DNA of 64,000 nucleotides from Rhinopithecus roxellana (lineage: Eukaryota > Chordata > Mammalia > Primates > Cercopithecidae). The notes beneath the pieces are model-generated. The model saw only the letters and a list, made by a program, of their open reading frames with translations. It did not search any database and was not told where the DNA came from. Shown here piece after piece: positions 11,288 to 23,268 of the stretch. The DNA lies in contig NC_044558.1 of assembly GCF_007565055.1 (NCBI RefSeq), positions 81,431,444 through 81,495,443 of the forward strand, written 5' to 3'. The position numbers and the translations under genes were made by a program. Every line of letters starts with the position of its first letter. Positions within the stretch are counted from its first letter, which is position 1.

Positions 11288-11405
11288 CCCTAAGGAAACT
11301 TGGGCTCAGAGGGGTTAGGCCATCTGCCCAAGGCCACACAGCAAGTGAGTGGAGGTGCTGAAATGAAATACCCACCAATGTCTGGGTCCGTGCCCAGCCA
11401 CTGCC
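11288..11405 (-). mobile_element. MIR fragment
   Basis: Antisense MIR core: GGGCTCAGAGGGGTTAGGCC and GGCCACACAGCAAGTGAGTGG match the conserved MIR segment. Confidence 0.7.
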
Positions 11406-12296
11406 CTCAGCATGGAGCAGCAAAGCACCTCCTTGGCCTGAATTTCCAGCCCCCAGCTCAAACTGGAAAAAGAGGTTGGATAGGGTTAAAGAGCACAACA
11501 CATTTATTTTACCCTTTGATTTTCTATTCTTTGGCATTTGGGCTGCAATAGCTTTCATCTGGGCTTTGGGGCCTTTCCTATAGTGGCCTAACTTGGCCTA
11601 CATCCTGCCCATCCCAGCGAGCCCACGCCTCCCCACTCCTCTGTGACGTGTCCTGTGCAAGCACACTCATTTTCCTCAGCCAGCTCCAATTTCCCTTCTG
11701 CAGGAAGTCCTCTGTCCTCTCCTGACTTCCTACAACACCTGTTAGCTGTGCTGTCCTCGGAGGCACCGATTCCACTTCATTTGTGCTTTGAGATACCGTT
11801 TTGATGAGTGTGCTAATTGTTTAATTTATTTCTCACCTGTTCATTCTCTCCTGGCCCTCCAAGGTTAATTCCTGCCCTGACCTCAAATCTCCTTCCTGCC
11901 ACTCTCGCGGCACTCTCTTCCATCAATTCACCCACTCTCTCGTCGATCTAATCTCTCTCTCCACGTTACTTCCCTCTCTTTGAATTACAAACTGCCAAGT
12001 CTCTGCAGGAGCATGAATAATGATTTTTAGCCCCTTCCCTTTTCTCACCAGCACTGTCAACCCTCCGCAGCAAGCAGTCCTCACCTTGGCTTTCTTATGC
12101 CTCTACTGACCCTGGTCCTTAAATATACCTTCATGCTGGTACAGTTCCATGTTCTCTCTGTGTTCCCCATGACCTAGATACCACACCCAGAATGCCCTGT
12201 ACAGACCTTGAAGAGCATCTGACTTAACAAACAAAGGAGACAGGAACCCAGAATGCACAAAGGACTTAGCCAAGGTCACGCCTATATTTAGTGGCA
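11406..12296. other. single-copy-looking DNA
   Basis: Pyrimidine-rich in places (11860-11990). Nothing recognised. Confidence 0.5.
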
Positions 12297-12618
12297 CAGT
12301 GCTGTCCAGTAGCAATAGAATGTGAGCTATGGATGCCATTTTAAATATTCAAGTAGTCACATTTCAAAACATAAAGAGAGGTGAGATTAATTTAATAGGT
12401 TTCATTTAACCTGATATATCCCAAATCTTACTATCTCAGCATGTAACCATCATAACAAATTGTCACCAAGATCATTTTAGAGAAAAACACCTTGTTTTCC
12501 TCTAGGTTTCGAAACCCAGTGAGCATTTTACACTTCCAACATATCTAGATTCACACTGGCCCCATCTCAAGTGCTCCATAGCCACGTGTGGCTGGTGGCT
12601 GCCAGGCTAGACAGCTCA
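12297..12618 (+). mobile_element. hAT-type MER DNA transposon relic
   Basis: Starts CAGTGCTGTCCAGTAGCAAT and ends near GCTAGACAGCTC, a decayed inverted-repeat pair. Internal ATAGCCACGTGTGGCTGGTGG is characteristic of a common non-autonomous hAT family. A second piece of this family lies at 14300-14500. Confidence 0.75.
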
Positions 12619-12926
12619 CCTCTAATGCTCAAGTGCCAGACTCCCAGTCCATTGCTCTCTCTCTATGATGCCAAGCTTAGTGAGGCCCTTCTGGTCTCTG
12701 CTTGTCATGCCTTCCCCACTTGACTTCCCCACATAACTTGACCCTGGGCCATTGCCACTTCTGTCCACTCTCACCTCCCATGATCCTGCAACCCTGCATC
12801 CTTTGGGTTTTCATGTTAACCCCTCTTCCTGCTGCCTTCCTGACTCCCCTTTCCTCTTAACACTCTTAAAATGTGGACATCCCTCAAGGTAAGTATATCA
12901 ATGAAAATAGTACTGACTTTCTTCTC
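12619..12926. other. unassigned spacer
   Basis: Nothing recognised before the CAT/CAC array. Confidence 0.5.
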
Positions 12927-13794
12927 CATCACTGTCATCACCATCACCATCATCATCACCACCATCACCATCACAATCATCGCTACCATCATGATCACCA
13001 TCACCATCATCACCATCATCATCACCACCATCACCATCACAGTCATCGCTACCATCATGATCACTATCACCATCATCACCATCATCATCACCATCACCAC
13101 CATCACAATCATCACTACCATCATGATCACCATCAACATCATCACCATCATCATCATCACCATCACCACCATCACCATCACCATCATCACCATCAACATC
13201 ATCATCATCACCATCACAATCATCACTACTATCATGATCACCATCACCATCATCACCATCACCATCATCGCCATCACCATCATCATCATCATCACCATCA
13301 CCACCATCACAATCATCACTACCATCATGACCACCATCACCATCATGATCACCATCACCATCATGATCACCATCACCACCATCACCATTGCCATCACAAT
13401 CATCAATACCATCATGACCACCATCACCATCATGATCACCATCACCATCATCACCATCATCATCACCATCAGCATCGTCACACCATCACCATCCCCATCA
13501 TCACCATCATCATCACCATCACCATCACCATCAGCATCATCACACCATCACCATCCCCATCATCACCATCATCATCCCCATCACCATCACCATCATCACC
13601 ATCACCACCATCACAATCATCACTACCATCATGATCATCACCATCATCACCATCACCATCATCATCATCACCATATCCACCATCATCATCACCATCATGA
13701 TCATCATCACCATCACCATCATCATCAGTCATCACCATCATCACCACCACCATCATCATCACCATCACCATCATCACCATCACCATCATCACCA
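12927..13794 (+). repeat. (CAT/CAC)n trinucleotide array, about 870 bp
   Basis: Nearly every codon-sized step is CAT or CAC, with interruptions such as AATCATC, GTCATC and TGATCA that recur at spaced intervals, giving a higher-order pattern of roughly 60 bp in the left part. One frame reads as poly-His, another as alternating Ile/Thr, and the antisense as Met/Val/Asp. These frames are composition, not genes: there is no common start context and no non-repeat domain. Confidence 0.95.
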
Positions 13795-13800
13795 GTGCTG

Positions 13801-13895
13801 GTGTTATATTGAGTCATCTACTGTTCTAAGTGCTGCCATGTCATAATTCATGTAAAGCTCACAGCTACCTCAAGAGGAAGGCACTATTATTGGCC
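13801..13895 (-). mobile_element. MIR fragment
   Basis: CTACTGTTCTAAGTGCTG, then AAGAGGAAGGCACTATTATTG, matches antisense MIR. It directly borders the CAT/CAC array. Confidence 0.65.
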
Positions 13896-13897
13896 TT

Positions 13898-14299
13898 CGT
13901 GTATTAGGTTCCTTTTGCTGCTGTAACAAATTACCATAAGCTCAGGGACTTAAAACAACATAAACGTCTTATCATTGTAGTTCTGTAGGTTAGAAGTCTG
14001 ATGTGGGCCTCACTGGGCTAAAATTAAGGTGTCAGCAGTCTACATTCCCTTCTGACGCCTCTAGGAGAAAATCATTTTCTTGGCTTTTCCAGCCTAGAGG
14101 CTGCCTGTATTCTTTGGCTTATGGCTTCTTCTTTCTTCAAACCAAGCTACAGCAGTTGATTCCTTCCCACATCCCATCTCTCCAATCTCCTCTTCTGGCT
14201 CCTTCTTCCATTTTTTAAGGACCCTTGTCATTACATTGGGCCCACTAGGGTAATACAAGATAACCCCTCACCTTAAAATTACCTGATTAACAACCTTAA
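13898..14299 (-). mobile_element. MaLR-type LTR (antisense)
   Basis: TGTATTAGGTTCCTTTTGCTG, CTGTAACAAATTACCATAAG, TCACTGGGCTAAAATTAAGG and CATTGGGCCCACTAGGGTAA match an old mammalian LTR read backwards. No internal retroviral sequence. Confidence 0.65.
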
Positions 14300-14500
14300 T
14301 TCCAGTAGCCATATTTTTAAAAGTAAAAAGAGGTGAAATTAATTCAATGAATAGGTGTCATTTAACCTGATATATCCAAAGTCTTACCATCTCAACATGG
14401 TAAGATTGCTGGTAAGTAATCTTAATCAACATAACAAATTATTAATGAGGTCATCTATATTCTTATTTTCCCTAAGTGTTTAATTCCTTTATCCAACACT
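14300..14500 (-). mobile_element. hAT-type MER transposon fragment
   Basis: AGTAGCCATATTTTTAAAAG, GAGGTGAAATTAATTC and ATTTAACCTGATATATCC repeat phrases of the element at 12297-12618. Ends are missing and a short internal duplication of GGTAAG/GGTAAGTAATC is visible. Orientation is uncertain. Confidence 0.6.
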
Positions 14501-16352
14501 TTACTGGGTAACCTAACGTATTCACAGTTTCTATGGATTAGGACATGGACCTATGCAGGAGGACATTTTTCTGCCTCCCACATCCCACTTTACAAATGGA
14601 AAAAAAAAGAGAGTGGTTAAGTAACTCATGTGAGCTCACACTGCTTAAGTCCCATGGACTTTCATTCCTTGACATCTTTTAGACCCAACTCTTCTCTGTT
14701 ACTCTCACCACTGAGATCCTGGTGCAGGCTCTGTGACCTTAGGCTTCTTACTGGTCTTGGCTCCCTCCACACCAGTTCACCCACCAAAGCCGTTCTTTCT
14801 GGCTCCCAGGCTTGTTTGCAGCCATTATTTCTTGGATGCCTTATGCCATGTTAATGGATTGTTTCAGAGAACATGAAGAAGGATGGACTCTCTGAAGTAT
14901 CATTTAGCTGAAATAAACGTTCTCGGCAAACAATTTGATTGAGATGTTTTACTCTCCATGAGCTATGCACACACATGGATTTGAGAACGAAATTTTTCGT
15001 TCTCACCTTTTCCCCATCCCGACAAGGGCAGCCTAGTTGAACTATGCTCCTCACTCCTGGTAACCATCCCATCCCGCAGCCAAGAGAGACATTGCAGCCT
15101 ATCTTGAAATCATCAAGAACTGTCTCCCAGGCAGCCAGGCTTCCTTTGTTTTTATAGACAGGCAGTTCAGAAGGAGAAAGAAAACCTCAAGTCCATTCAC
15201 TTTCTGCAGCTGAATGTTCTGGAAAGTTCTACATAGGACAAACTGTGGTCGGCAGTCTTTTCCAGCCTCTGTGGCTCCTCCTTCTTATCTATTGGTTTGG
15301 AAGCTCTTGGAGCCCCACTTGGATGGATGGACAATGCATTGCTCTCTCTCCTGCTGACTCCTGCTAATTCCTGGGGAAGAAAGTAGAGATAAGTGCAAAG
15401 GGAGCCAAGATCAGCCCAAGCCCCTGTCTGAGTGCCCCAGTCATATCACGCCTGGGTCCCTAGTCCATGGTCTCCTAACCAACTATCCCATGCTCCATGC
15501 AAAGCCACTGTTAGAGGTCAAAGGGGCCAGAAGCTGCACATTCACTCAAGTGAAGTCATCAGAGCACCCACAGATCCAACTTCTCAGCCAGACAGGAAAA
15601 CATGGGGTCCATCTACTTCCCAGCTTACCAGCAAATTCCATGCTGGTACCAGCTCCGACCAAGTGACCAGGCCAAGGGACTAAAGAGAGGGCTCCCCTGG
15701 CCCTTGCAGGAACCAAGGCTCCCTGCAGCTCAGCCAGCCTGCAATGACCCTCGTCACGGGAGGCTGCCCACCTGACAGATGTGTACAGATTGAACACGGA
15801 ATGCATCTCCGTGCACAGTTGGAACAGCTTTCTCATCAACTCTGCAATCACAGCTCTGCACCAAGAGCAAGGTGAGTCCATCTAAATTTCATCTCCTTTC
15901 ACTCATAAATGAAAACAAATGGAGACTGAATAAGACAAAGGACATGTGAGCACTTCAAATGGTGCCCAGCAAGGTCAGGACCCCATTCCTCGAACTCCCC
16001 TTTTCTCCCATAGGTGTGTCTGGCGGGAGGACCCGGGGACCCTGTCACATGACTCAAAAATGAGCAAATGGAGAAAAGAGGGCGCCTCTATCTGGAAGAA
16101 AATACATATTAGATACATGTTCTTTGAGCAAGTTAGGAAGCCTGAAAGTGGAATAAGCTTACATAAAAAAGTGAGTACTAGAAGCTGAAGGGCTTGATGA
16201 CAGAGATATACCTGTGTCTGTGCTGATTTCCTGGTTGTGACATGGTGCTGTTATTATGTGAGATGCAACTACAGAGCAAGCTGGGTGCAGAGTACTTGGG
16301 GACCGGCTCCACTACAGATTTTTTGCCACTTTTGTAGTCTATACTTATTGCA
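14501..16352. other. single-copy-looking DNA, 1.85 kb
   Basis: Contains a MIR-like phrase near 14560-14660, a perfect dyad at 14982-15005, and an exon-like end at about 15870 (CAAGAGCAAG followed by GTGAGTCC). No protein family recognised. Confidence 0.5.
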
Positions 16353-16613
16353 GGCTGGGTGCGGTGGCTCACACCTGAGGTCAGGAGTTCAAGACCAGCC
16401 TGGCCAACATGGTGAAACCCCGTCTACTAAAAATACAAAAATTAGCCGGGCACGGTGGTGGGCACCTGTAATCCCAGCTATTCGGGAGGCTGAGGCAGGA
16501 GAATCGCTTGAACCCAGGAGGTGGAGGTTGCAGTGAGCCGAGATCGCGCCACTGCACTCCAGCCTGGGCGACAAGAGCAAGACTCTGTCTCAAAACAATA
16601 AAAATAAAAACAT
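16353..16613 (+). mobile_element. Alu SINE with internal left-arm deletion
   Basis: GGCTGGGTGCGGTGGCTCACACCTG runs straight into AGGTCAGGAGTTC, deleting about 50 bp of the left arm. Target duplication TATACTTATTGCA / TATACTGATTGCA flanks it. Confidence 0.92.
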
Positions 16614-18070
16614 GTATACTGATTGCAAGATTAAAAAGTTTTTTTGTGTTTTTTTTAGGTAAAGGACTTATGGTTGAAAGAGGAGGAGGTTGGGACGAGG
16701 AGCAAGGGAGAAAGGGAAGGCAGAAAGAGGACAGACACAGCCAAAGAGGCAAGAGGGATGGCAAGGGAGAGAGGAGGAGAGAGGTGAGAGGAGAAAGAGA
16801 GAGACACTGCACTCCACCGCTGGGTCACAGAAGACACACTCGGGAGTGACGTCCTTGGTGGAACGCGTGAGGCAGCCCGCCGACGCTGGCTTTGATGCTC
16901 CTTTTCTAGTCTGCATCTATCAGTGGCCTCCAACTGGTCTGAATTAAAACTTATCTCCAAGAAGCCGCTTGGATGAGCGGATTTTCTTTTGATTATTTAT
17001 TCTGGACCCACACCCAGTGGAAAAAATGCTTTCTACGCATTCATCTCTGCTCCGGGGCCTGTTTCATTGGGAGAGCAATTGAAAATGATGAGCAGCATTA
17101 CATGCAAATTCTACTTGGCAGCTCTCTGACTCCAAGGCCGCAGGGGCTCCATATTCCATATGTCCGGCCACGCGCGGGGAGAAGCTCTCCAGGTGCAGGC
17201 CTGTGCTCCCGGGGTCTGAATCCACACAGCAAAGAAGCTACCGGGTTTCTTCCTTGTTTTCCAGTCATGAGGTGGATTATCCAAAAAGCTCCTGGACTGA
17301 CTTCCGGCAACACTGATCTGGGAAGATTAGTTCCAAATTCCTCAGCACAAGGTGAAACATTTGAATGTTTTCAGCAGAAACTAGTTTTTGATGACTTAAA
17401 AGAACACAGGCCATGGTGGCCTGGGGGCTCTGTGTCATGAGCAATGAAAAATTTATTCCAAAGCTCCATTTCTCATTTAAAAAAAAAAATGCTTTTAAGC
17501 CTAAGGAGACATATATTTCCCTGACAGTGTGGAACAGAAAAAGGCAGCAGTACCCAGCCTTAGCTCTCAGATCCTATCCGCAAGGTAAATAAAGTATAAA
17601 TTAACCAATTACAATAAAATACCAGATAAATGCCTTTGACAACTCTGAATTTCCCATGAAAATGCTTCCAGCTGTGACCCCTGGCTTGCAATGCATGGGC
17701 TGAAGGAGGCTTGAGTTTGTTTATAAAGAGTATTTCAAACACAGTCTCAGACAAGGAATCCTATACTATGGGCCAGCAGGAGCTGGGTCTCCATCTTCAT
17801 GCCCCATGGGGCCTCTGCCTCTCTCAGACAGAACTGGATAGAAGCAACCGTTTTAAAAGTCACTGGCCAGGCGAGATAAGCCTGGATATTCCCAGCGCTT
17901 CCTATTACTACACATTAATCAGAAATCTGCTTTTCATACATTGGAAATGGAATACTAAGAATGAGGCCAAGAGATTCCCAAGGGTAGCAACCTGGATCTG
18001 GTGACAGTAATGGTTCCCTGGACAGAGGACAAGAGGTGGAGTAGGAGCCTGAAGGGTGGGTGGGCCCTTA
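16614..18070. other. single-copy-looking DNA with a 155-codon open frame
   Basis: A purine-rich patch (16680-16805) is followed by sequence with low repeat content. The open frame 16973-17440 (+) has no known domain. An octamer ATGCAAAT occurs near 17101. It looks more like conserved non-coding DNA than an exon, but that needs alignment. Confidence 0.45.
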
Positions 18071-18200
18071 TTTCTTTTTTGTAAATAAAGTTTTATTGGC
18101 ACACAGCCATGCTCGTGTGTTTACATACTGCCTATGGATGCTGTCTGGAAGGGCAGAGTTTCATTTTGACAGAGACCATATGGCCTGCAACACTGAAGAT
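18071..18200 (+). mobile_element. hAT-type MER transposon fragment (copy 1 of 4)
   Basis: TTTTGTAAATAAAGTTTTATT, CACACAGCCATGCTCGTG and ACAGAGACCATATGGCCTGC are the hallmark phrases. The same family recurs at 21345, 22336 and 42630. Confidence 0.75.
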
Positions 18201-18418
18201 GTCCACAACTTATAACATGGGGAGCCAAGAGACTCCGCCTGTCATGGCTGGAATTGGCAAGGGACATGGAAAGGCACTGTTGGAAGTTGCAGAGGAGGTT
18301 AAAGTAGCAACATGGCCAGGCTGGCCCAGGCGCGGTGGGGTGATGGTGTGACAGCTCGGTCCTTACACCATCTGACACCACTGTGCTAGCTACCTGTTCT
18401 GCAGAAAGAACCACCATA

Positions 18419-18711
18419 GGCCAGGGCAGTGGTGCACGTCTGGAATCCCAGCACTTTGGGAGGCTGAGGCAGGAGGATCGTTTGAGGCCAGGAGACCAGC
18501 CTGGGCAACATGGTGAGATCTCATCTCTAAATAAATAAAATAAAATTTGGCCAGATGTGGTGACGCACACTTAGGATCCCAGCCACTTGGGAGGCTGAGG
18601 CAGGAGAATTACTTGAGCCTAGGAATTCAAGCTGCAGTGAGCTATGATTACGCCACTGTACTCCAGCCTTAGCAATAGAGCAAGACCCTGTCTCAACAAC
18701 AACAACAAAAA
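18419..18711 (+). mobile_element. Alu SINE, AluJ-like
   Basis: Old dimer with AAATAAATAAAATAAAA linker between arms and a (CAA)n tail. Confidence 0.9.
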
Positions 18712-20129
18712 TCATCAGGAGACTGGGCATAGTATGGCTGGGTTCTGTGCTTAGGGCCTCACAAGGCCGAAATTGAAGCTGCACTGTGGTCTGAAGCATG
18801 GAGTCCTCTTCCAAGGTCACATGGCTGAGTCAGAATTCGGTTCCTTGGGGCTATAGGACCTCAGTCCTTGTTTCCTTGGTGACTGGCAGCTGGGGGCCAC
18901 CCTCAGTCCCCGGAGGCCACCCACAGCTCCTTGCCATGTGGCCCCTCTATCTTCAAGCTAGCAATGGCGCACTTCTCACCCTTCAGATTCTCCTTGTGCT
19001 TTGAATCTTTGACTTTCTCCAAGGCTGCCCTCCAGTCCCAAGTGTAAAGCACTCCAGTGATTAGACCAGGCCCACTCCCTATCTTACAGTCCAGTGATCT
19101 GGGCTGTTATCAGCTGCACCCAGAACCGTGTTTGACTAATGCATGGGAACAGGGAGGTAGCTGTGCACCAGGGGCCGGACTCTGGGCCATTTTATAATTC
19201 CGCCTACTATGCCATCCTTCACCACAGCAGGTCAACAGACAATACCTAAGGCTGATAAAGTCCAAATAACCACAGCAGCTGTCATTCAGAGACCTGGGGG
19301 TGACCTCCAGAGCCAAAGCCTAAAACTGCTCAAAGGAGGTTTTGCCTGCAGGGAGCCAGGCAGAGCTGGAGGTGGGAGGTAGAGTGAGGAGCTGTGCCTT
19401 CACCAGACCGCTATTCTAGGCAGTTTTTTTTTTTAACTATGCGCATATTTTACTATGATAATGATGGTTTAAAGAGTGCAAAGAAAAGAAATCAGCCCTA
19501 TTGGATTTCTTGCCCTGGAGGTTCTTTTCTCGGGTTTCTTATTGGTTATATCCCCTCCGCCTACCTTCTTTTCTCTACTCCCAGAGTCCCTTTTCTTCCT
19601 CCAGACCCATGCTCCAGCGCCCGCACCCCCCTCAGTTTCCCTGATACCCTGCGCCCTCAGACAGGCCTTGTTCATCCACCATCCACAAGCTCTCTGTCTC
19701 TGTCTAGGCTGCCCCAGAAGCAGACACCAAGATGAGAGAGTGAGTGCAGGTGTTTATTGGGGAGGTGACCCCAGGAAGCACCAGCCAGGTTGCAGGGAGG
19801 GGAAGGAAGTCACTAAGGGTGTGTGTTCAGGCAAATACCACTGAGGGGGCAACTGGAACTCGGCCCCACCTAGTGCACACCCCGGCGTCAGCCCAACCAT
19901 GGCGAAGGACACCGAGGTATCTGTCGTTGGTGGAGGCTGCAGTGGGGCGTCAGCTCTCTGGCCTGCCGCGTGCACACAATGGATGGCTGCAAAGGGAGCT
20001 CTCTGCCTTCCATACATGGACATAGGTGCTGAAGAGAACACAGGCGGCAGTCCACCTGCAGCCCCCATCACCCTGTTCCCCCAGCCCAGCGTCACCTGGA
20101 ACAGCCATGGCACTAGGGTTTGTGGACCC
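18712..20129. other. single-copy-looking DNA
   Basis: Mixed GC. Pyrimidine-rich 19540-19700. A 192-codon minus-strand frame (19754-20332) runs into an LTR relic and is unlikely to be a gene. No exon recognised. Confidence 0.45.
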
Positions 20130-20505
20130 CAGTAGTTATTTCCTGTGGCTGCTGTCACAAATGACCACAAACTGCAAACTTGAAACAACACAGCCAAGAA
20201 GTCCAAATCCAGGTGTGGGCAGAGCAGTGCTGCCTCTGAAGGCTCAAGGGGAGGATCTCTCCCTGTCCCTGCCGGCACATCACTTAGGTCTCTGCCTTTG
20301 TTGTCACATGGCCTTCTTTTCTGTGTGTCCAAATTTCCTTCTTTTTATAAAGACAACAGTCATTGGATCAGGCACCCCTCCCCCACCTAATCCCATGCAA
20401 CCCCATCTTAACTCAATCACACCTGCAAAGAGCCTATTTCCAAGTAAGGTCACATTCACAGGTACCAGGGGTTAGGGCTCGAATATAACCTGTAGGAGCA
20501 TGCAA
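20130..20505 (-). mobile_element. MaLR LTR (MLT1-like)
   Basis: Antisense: TTTCCTGTGGCTGCTGTCAC, ACAAATGACCACAAACTGC, TCACATGGCCTTCTTTTCTG, TTTCCAAGTAAGGTCACATT and GGGGTTAGGGCTCGAATATA. Confidence 0.72.
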
Positions 20506-20520
20506 CTCAACCCACAAGCA

Positions 20521-20705
20521 TTGACTCGGGCCAGGCTCTACCCTAAGTGCTTTATATGCATTCACTCATTTAGGTCTCACACACCCCCCATGAGTAGGTA
20601 CTAATATGATACCTGATTTACAACTGAAGCCCAGAGAGGTGAAGTAATTAGCCCGGGATCACACAGCTAATCAGTGGCAGAGCCCAAAACCCAAATCCCA
20701 CCAGT
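20521..20705 (-). mobile_element. MIR SINE
   Basis: Long antisense match: CTAAGTGCTTTATATGCATT, CACTCATTTAGGTCTCACAC, CCCAGAGAGGTGAAGTAATT, ATCACACAGCTAATCAGTGG. Confidence 0.82.
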
Positions 20706-20915
20706 TATACCCACCCCAGCTCTAACTACTGTGCACGCTACCTCTCCAGTTTCTCCTACCAGCCCCTTTTCTCAGCCCTCAGTCCCTTTGTCTCCATGCC
20801 TTCATCTTCCTTCCCCTTCTCATCCAAACTCTTCATCCGGTCAGTTCACACATACATGTCGAAGGTCTTCCAGGTACCAGGTCCTGGGCAAAGTGTAGGA
20901 AACTGAGCAAAAACA
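20706..20915. other. pyrimidine-rich spacer
   Basis: CT-rich sequence. Nothing recognised. Confidence 0.5.
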
Positions 20916-20916
20916 G

Positions 20917-21213
20917 GCCGGGCGCGGTGGCTCACACCTGTAATCCCAGCACTTTGGGAGGCCGAGCTGTGTGGATCACCTGAGGTTGGGAGTTTCAGAC
21001 CATCCTGGCCAACATGGTGAAACTCCATCTCTACTAAAAATACAAAAATTAGCCAGGTGTGGTGGCGCACGCCTGTAGTCCCATCTACTGGGGAGGCTGA
21101 GGCAGGAGAATCACTTGAACCTGGGAGGCAGAGGTTGCAGTGAGCCAAGACCATGCCATTGCACTCCAGCCTGGGTGACAGAGCAATACTGTCTTTAAAA
21201 AAAAAAAGAAAGT
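20917..21213 (+). mobile_element. Alu SINE, AluS-like
   Basis: Full-length dimer. Target duplication ending CTGAGCAAAAACAG on both sides (to 20916 and to 21240) extends leftward imperfectly to about 26 bp. Confidence 0.94.
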
Positions 21214-21344
21214 AAGTGCTGGGACTCTGAGCAAAAACAGGCACCTGCCTTCTCCCCGTGCTGTGTGTTATGTTTCCTTCGAACTGCCTTCAAATGCTTT
21301 GGGGAATGGAGCATTCTGTCTGGGGCAGAGACAGATGCTAATCA

Positions 21345-21530
21345 AATGTGTGCCAATAAAACTTTATTCATGGACACTGGATTGCATATTTTCAGATGTT
21401 ATAAAATGTTATTCTTCTTTTGATGTTTTCTCCCCCACCATCTAAAAATGCAAAAATCATTTTTAGCTGGCAGGGCTGTTCAGCTGGCTGGCTTCAGCCC
21501 ACGGGCCTTCGTTGACGGACCCCACATCTG
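21345..21530 (-). mobile_element. hAT-type MER transposon fragment (copy 2 of 4)
   Basis: Antisense phrases GCCAATAAAACTTTATT and AAAAATCATTTTTAGCTGGC, with a decayed end near TTGACGGACCCC. Confidence 0.7.
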
Positions 21531-21768
21531 CAGCTCTTGAAAAATCTCTTCAAGCTGCTCTGTTCTTGCTACCCTGCAGTCCCTTCTGCCACCCCCAGAC
21601 CTCAGCCATGTTTTTTGTTTGTTTGTTTGTTTTTTACAAATTACCGCCTGCTCTTCACAGTAACCTGGGGAATTAAGGGATGGACCTGTATGCCACAGTC
21701 AGAGGTCAACTGGTCAGCACCAGATGGTGAGGAGTGATGCACTAAAGAACAGGGTTCTGCAGGGTTCT

Positions 21769-22076
21769 GGGCCGGGCACGGTGGCTCACACCTGTAACCG
21801 CAGCACTTTGGGAGGCCAAGGCGGGAAGATCACCTGAGATCAGGAGTTCAAGACCAGCCTGGCCAACATGGCGAAACCCTGTCTCCACTAAAAATACAAA
21901 AATTGCTGGGCGTGGTGGCAGTCACCTATAATCTCAGCTACTCAGGAGGCTGAGGTAGGTGAATCACTTGAACCCTTGAACCTGGGGGGCAGAGGTTGCA
22001 GTGAGCTGAGATGGTGCCACTGCACTCCAGGCTGGATAACAAGAGTGAAACCCCATCTCGGAAAAAAAAACAAAAG
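21769..22076 (+). mobile_element. Alu SINE, AluS-like
   Basis: Full-length dimer; a short tandem repeat TTGAACCCTTGAACC lies in the right arm near 21969-21981. Confidence 0.93.
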
Positions 22077-22335
22077 AGAACGGCATGGAATATGAGGGCA
22101 GACACCCTCCAGGCCATCTGAAAGGGGACTTGGATGGGATAGCTTCTCCAGCAACGATATCATGGTTCAATGCATCCTACTCCCTACAATCCAGTAAAGG
22201 CAATTAATTACAGGTTAATCACAATTCCCTATGCTAGGTCATGTGACTTAATTAATTCTAAAGGGCGACATGCCACAGTCCCAGGACAGCTGTCACTGCT
22301 ATCCAGCACTAGGCTCTACTGTCCGGAACACTCTG

Positions 22336-22546
22336 AGGTCAGCAAACTATGGCCCACAAGCTGAATCCAGCTCACATCCTGTGTCTGTAATTAAAGTTTT
22401 ATCAGCACACAGCCATACCCATTCCTTAATGTACTGTCTGTGGCTGTGTTGGAGCTACAGAAGCCTTGCTAAGTAGTTGCAGCAGAGACTCTCTGGGCCA
22501 CAAAGCCTAAAGTCATTACTGTCTGGCCCTTTATAGAAAAAGCACA
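22336..22546 (+). mobile_element. hAT-type MER transposon (copy 3 of 4)
   Basis: Nearly complete: TCAGCAAACTATGGCCC at the left, CACACAGCCATACCCATTC inside, TCTGGCCCTTTATAGAAAAA at the right, where an Alu inserted. Confidence 0.8.
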
Positions 22547-22861
22547 CCGGCAGGGGCGCAGTGGCTCATGCCTGTAATCCCAGCACTTTGGGAGGCCGAG
22601 GTGGGCAAACTACCTGAGGTCAGGAGTTCGAGACCAGCCTGGTCAACATGGTGAAACCCCGTCTCTACTAAAAATACAAAATTAGTCAGGCGTGGTGGTG
22701 GGCGCCTGCAATCCCAGCTACTTGGCAGGCTGAGGCAGGAGAATCGCTTGAACCTGGGAGGCGGAGGTTGTAGTGAGCCAGGATTGTGCCATTGCACTCC
22801 AGCCTGGATGACAGAGTGAGACTCCATCTCAAAAAGAAAAAAAGAAAAAAGAAAAAGAAAA
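22547..22861 (+). mobile_element. Alu SINE
   Basis: Full-length dimer at the end of the hAT relic, with an AAAAAGAAAAAAG tail. Confidence 0.93.
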
Positions 22862-23251
22862 GCCAACCCCAAGTCTAGAAGAGTAGGGGGACCACATGTC
22901 CTTCATGTCACCCCTCCATAAGGGCTGTTCTCAGCCAGGTTCCCAGTAGATACATGGCAGGAGTGAGGCGAAGATTGCACTCCTGGCTAGTACCAATGTG
23001 CCACTCCATGCTGGCAGTTATGAATGGAACCACATGCCTGAGCTAACATTGTATGTCAACCTTCAGACTTGTGACAAGGGCAGGTGCCTGCGTAGGAAAC
23101 CTCTGCGCCATCGCTCAGCAGGGAGAGAAGAGAGCTTTCATCAACAGAGCCAAGTATATCTTGTAAAAAAAAACTGCATCCACACTCACACACAGGTAAT
23201 GAGCACCCTACAACTCACGTTTCCGTCTGTGGGGCATGGCCACACTCGTTT
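22862..23251. other. unassigned spacer
   Basis: About 390 bp with nothing recognised. Confidence 0.5.
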
Positions 23252-23268
23252 TAGCCCAGACATTTCTT

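Noticed and set aside
12871..13812. Long open frames of poly-His and Ile/Thr (up to 313 codons)
   Set aside because: They follow directly from the CAT/CAC array, exist in several frames and both strands, and contain no non-repeat domain.
19754..20332. 192-codon minus-strand frame as a gene
   Set aside because: It extends into an antisense MLT1-like LTR and has no recognised domain or splice context.
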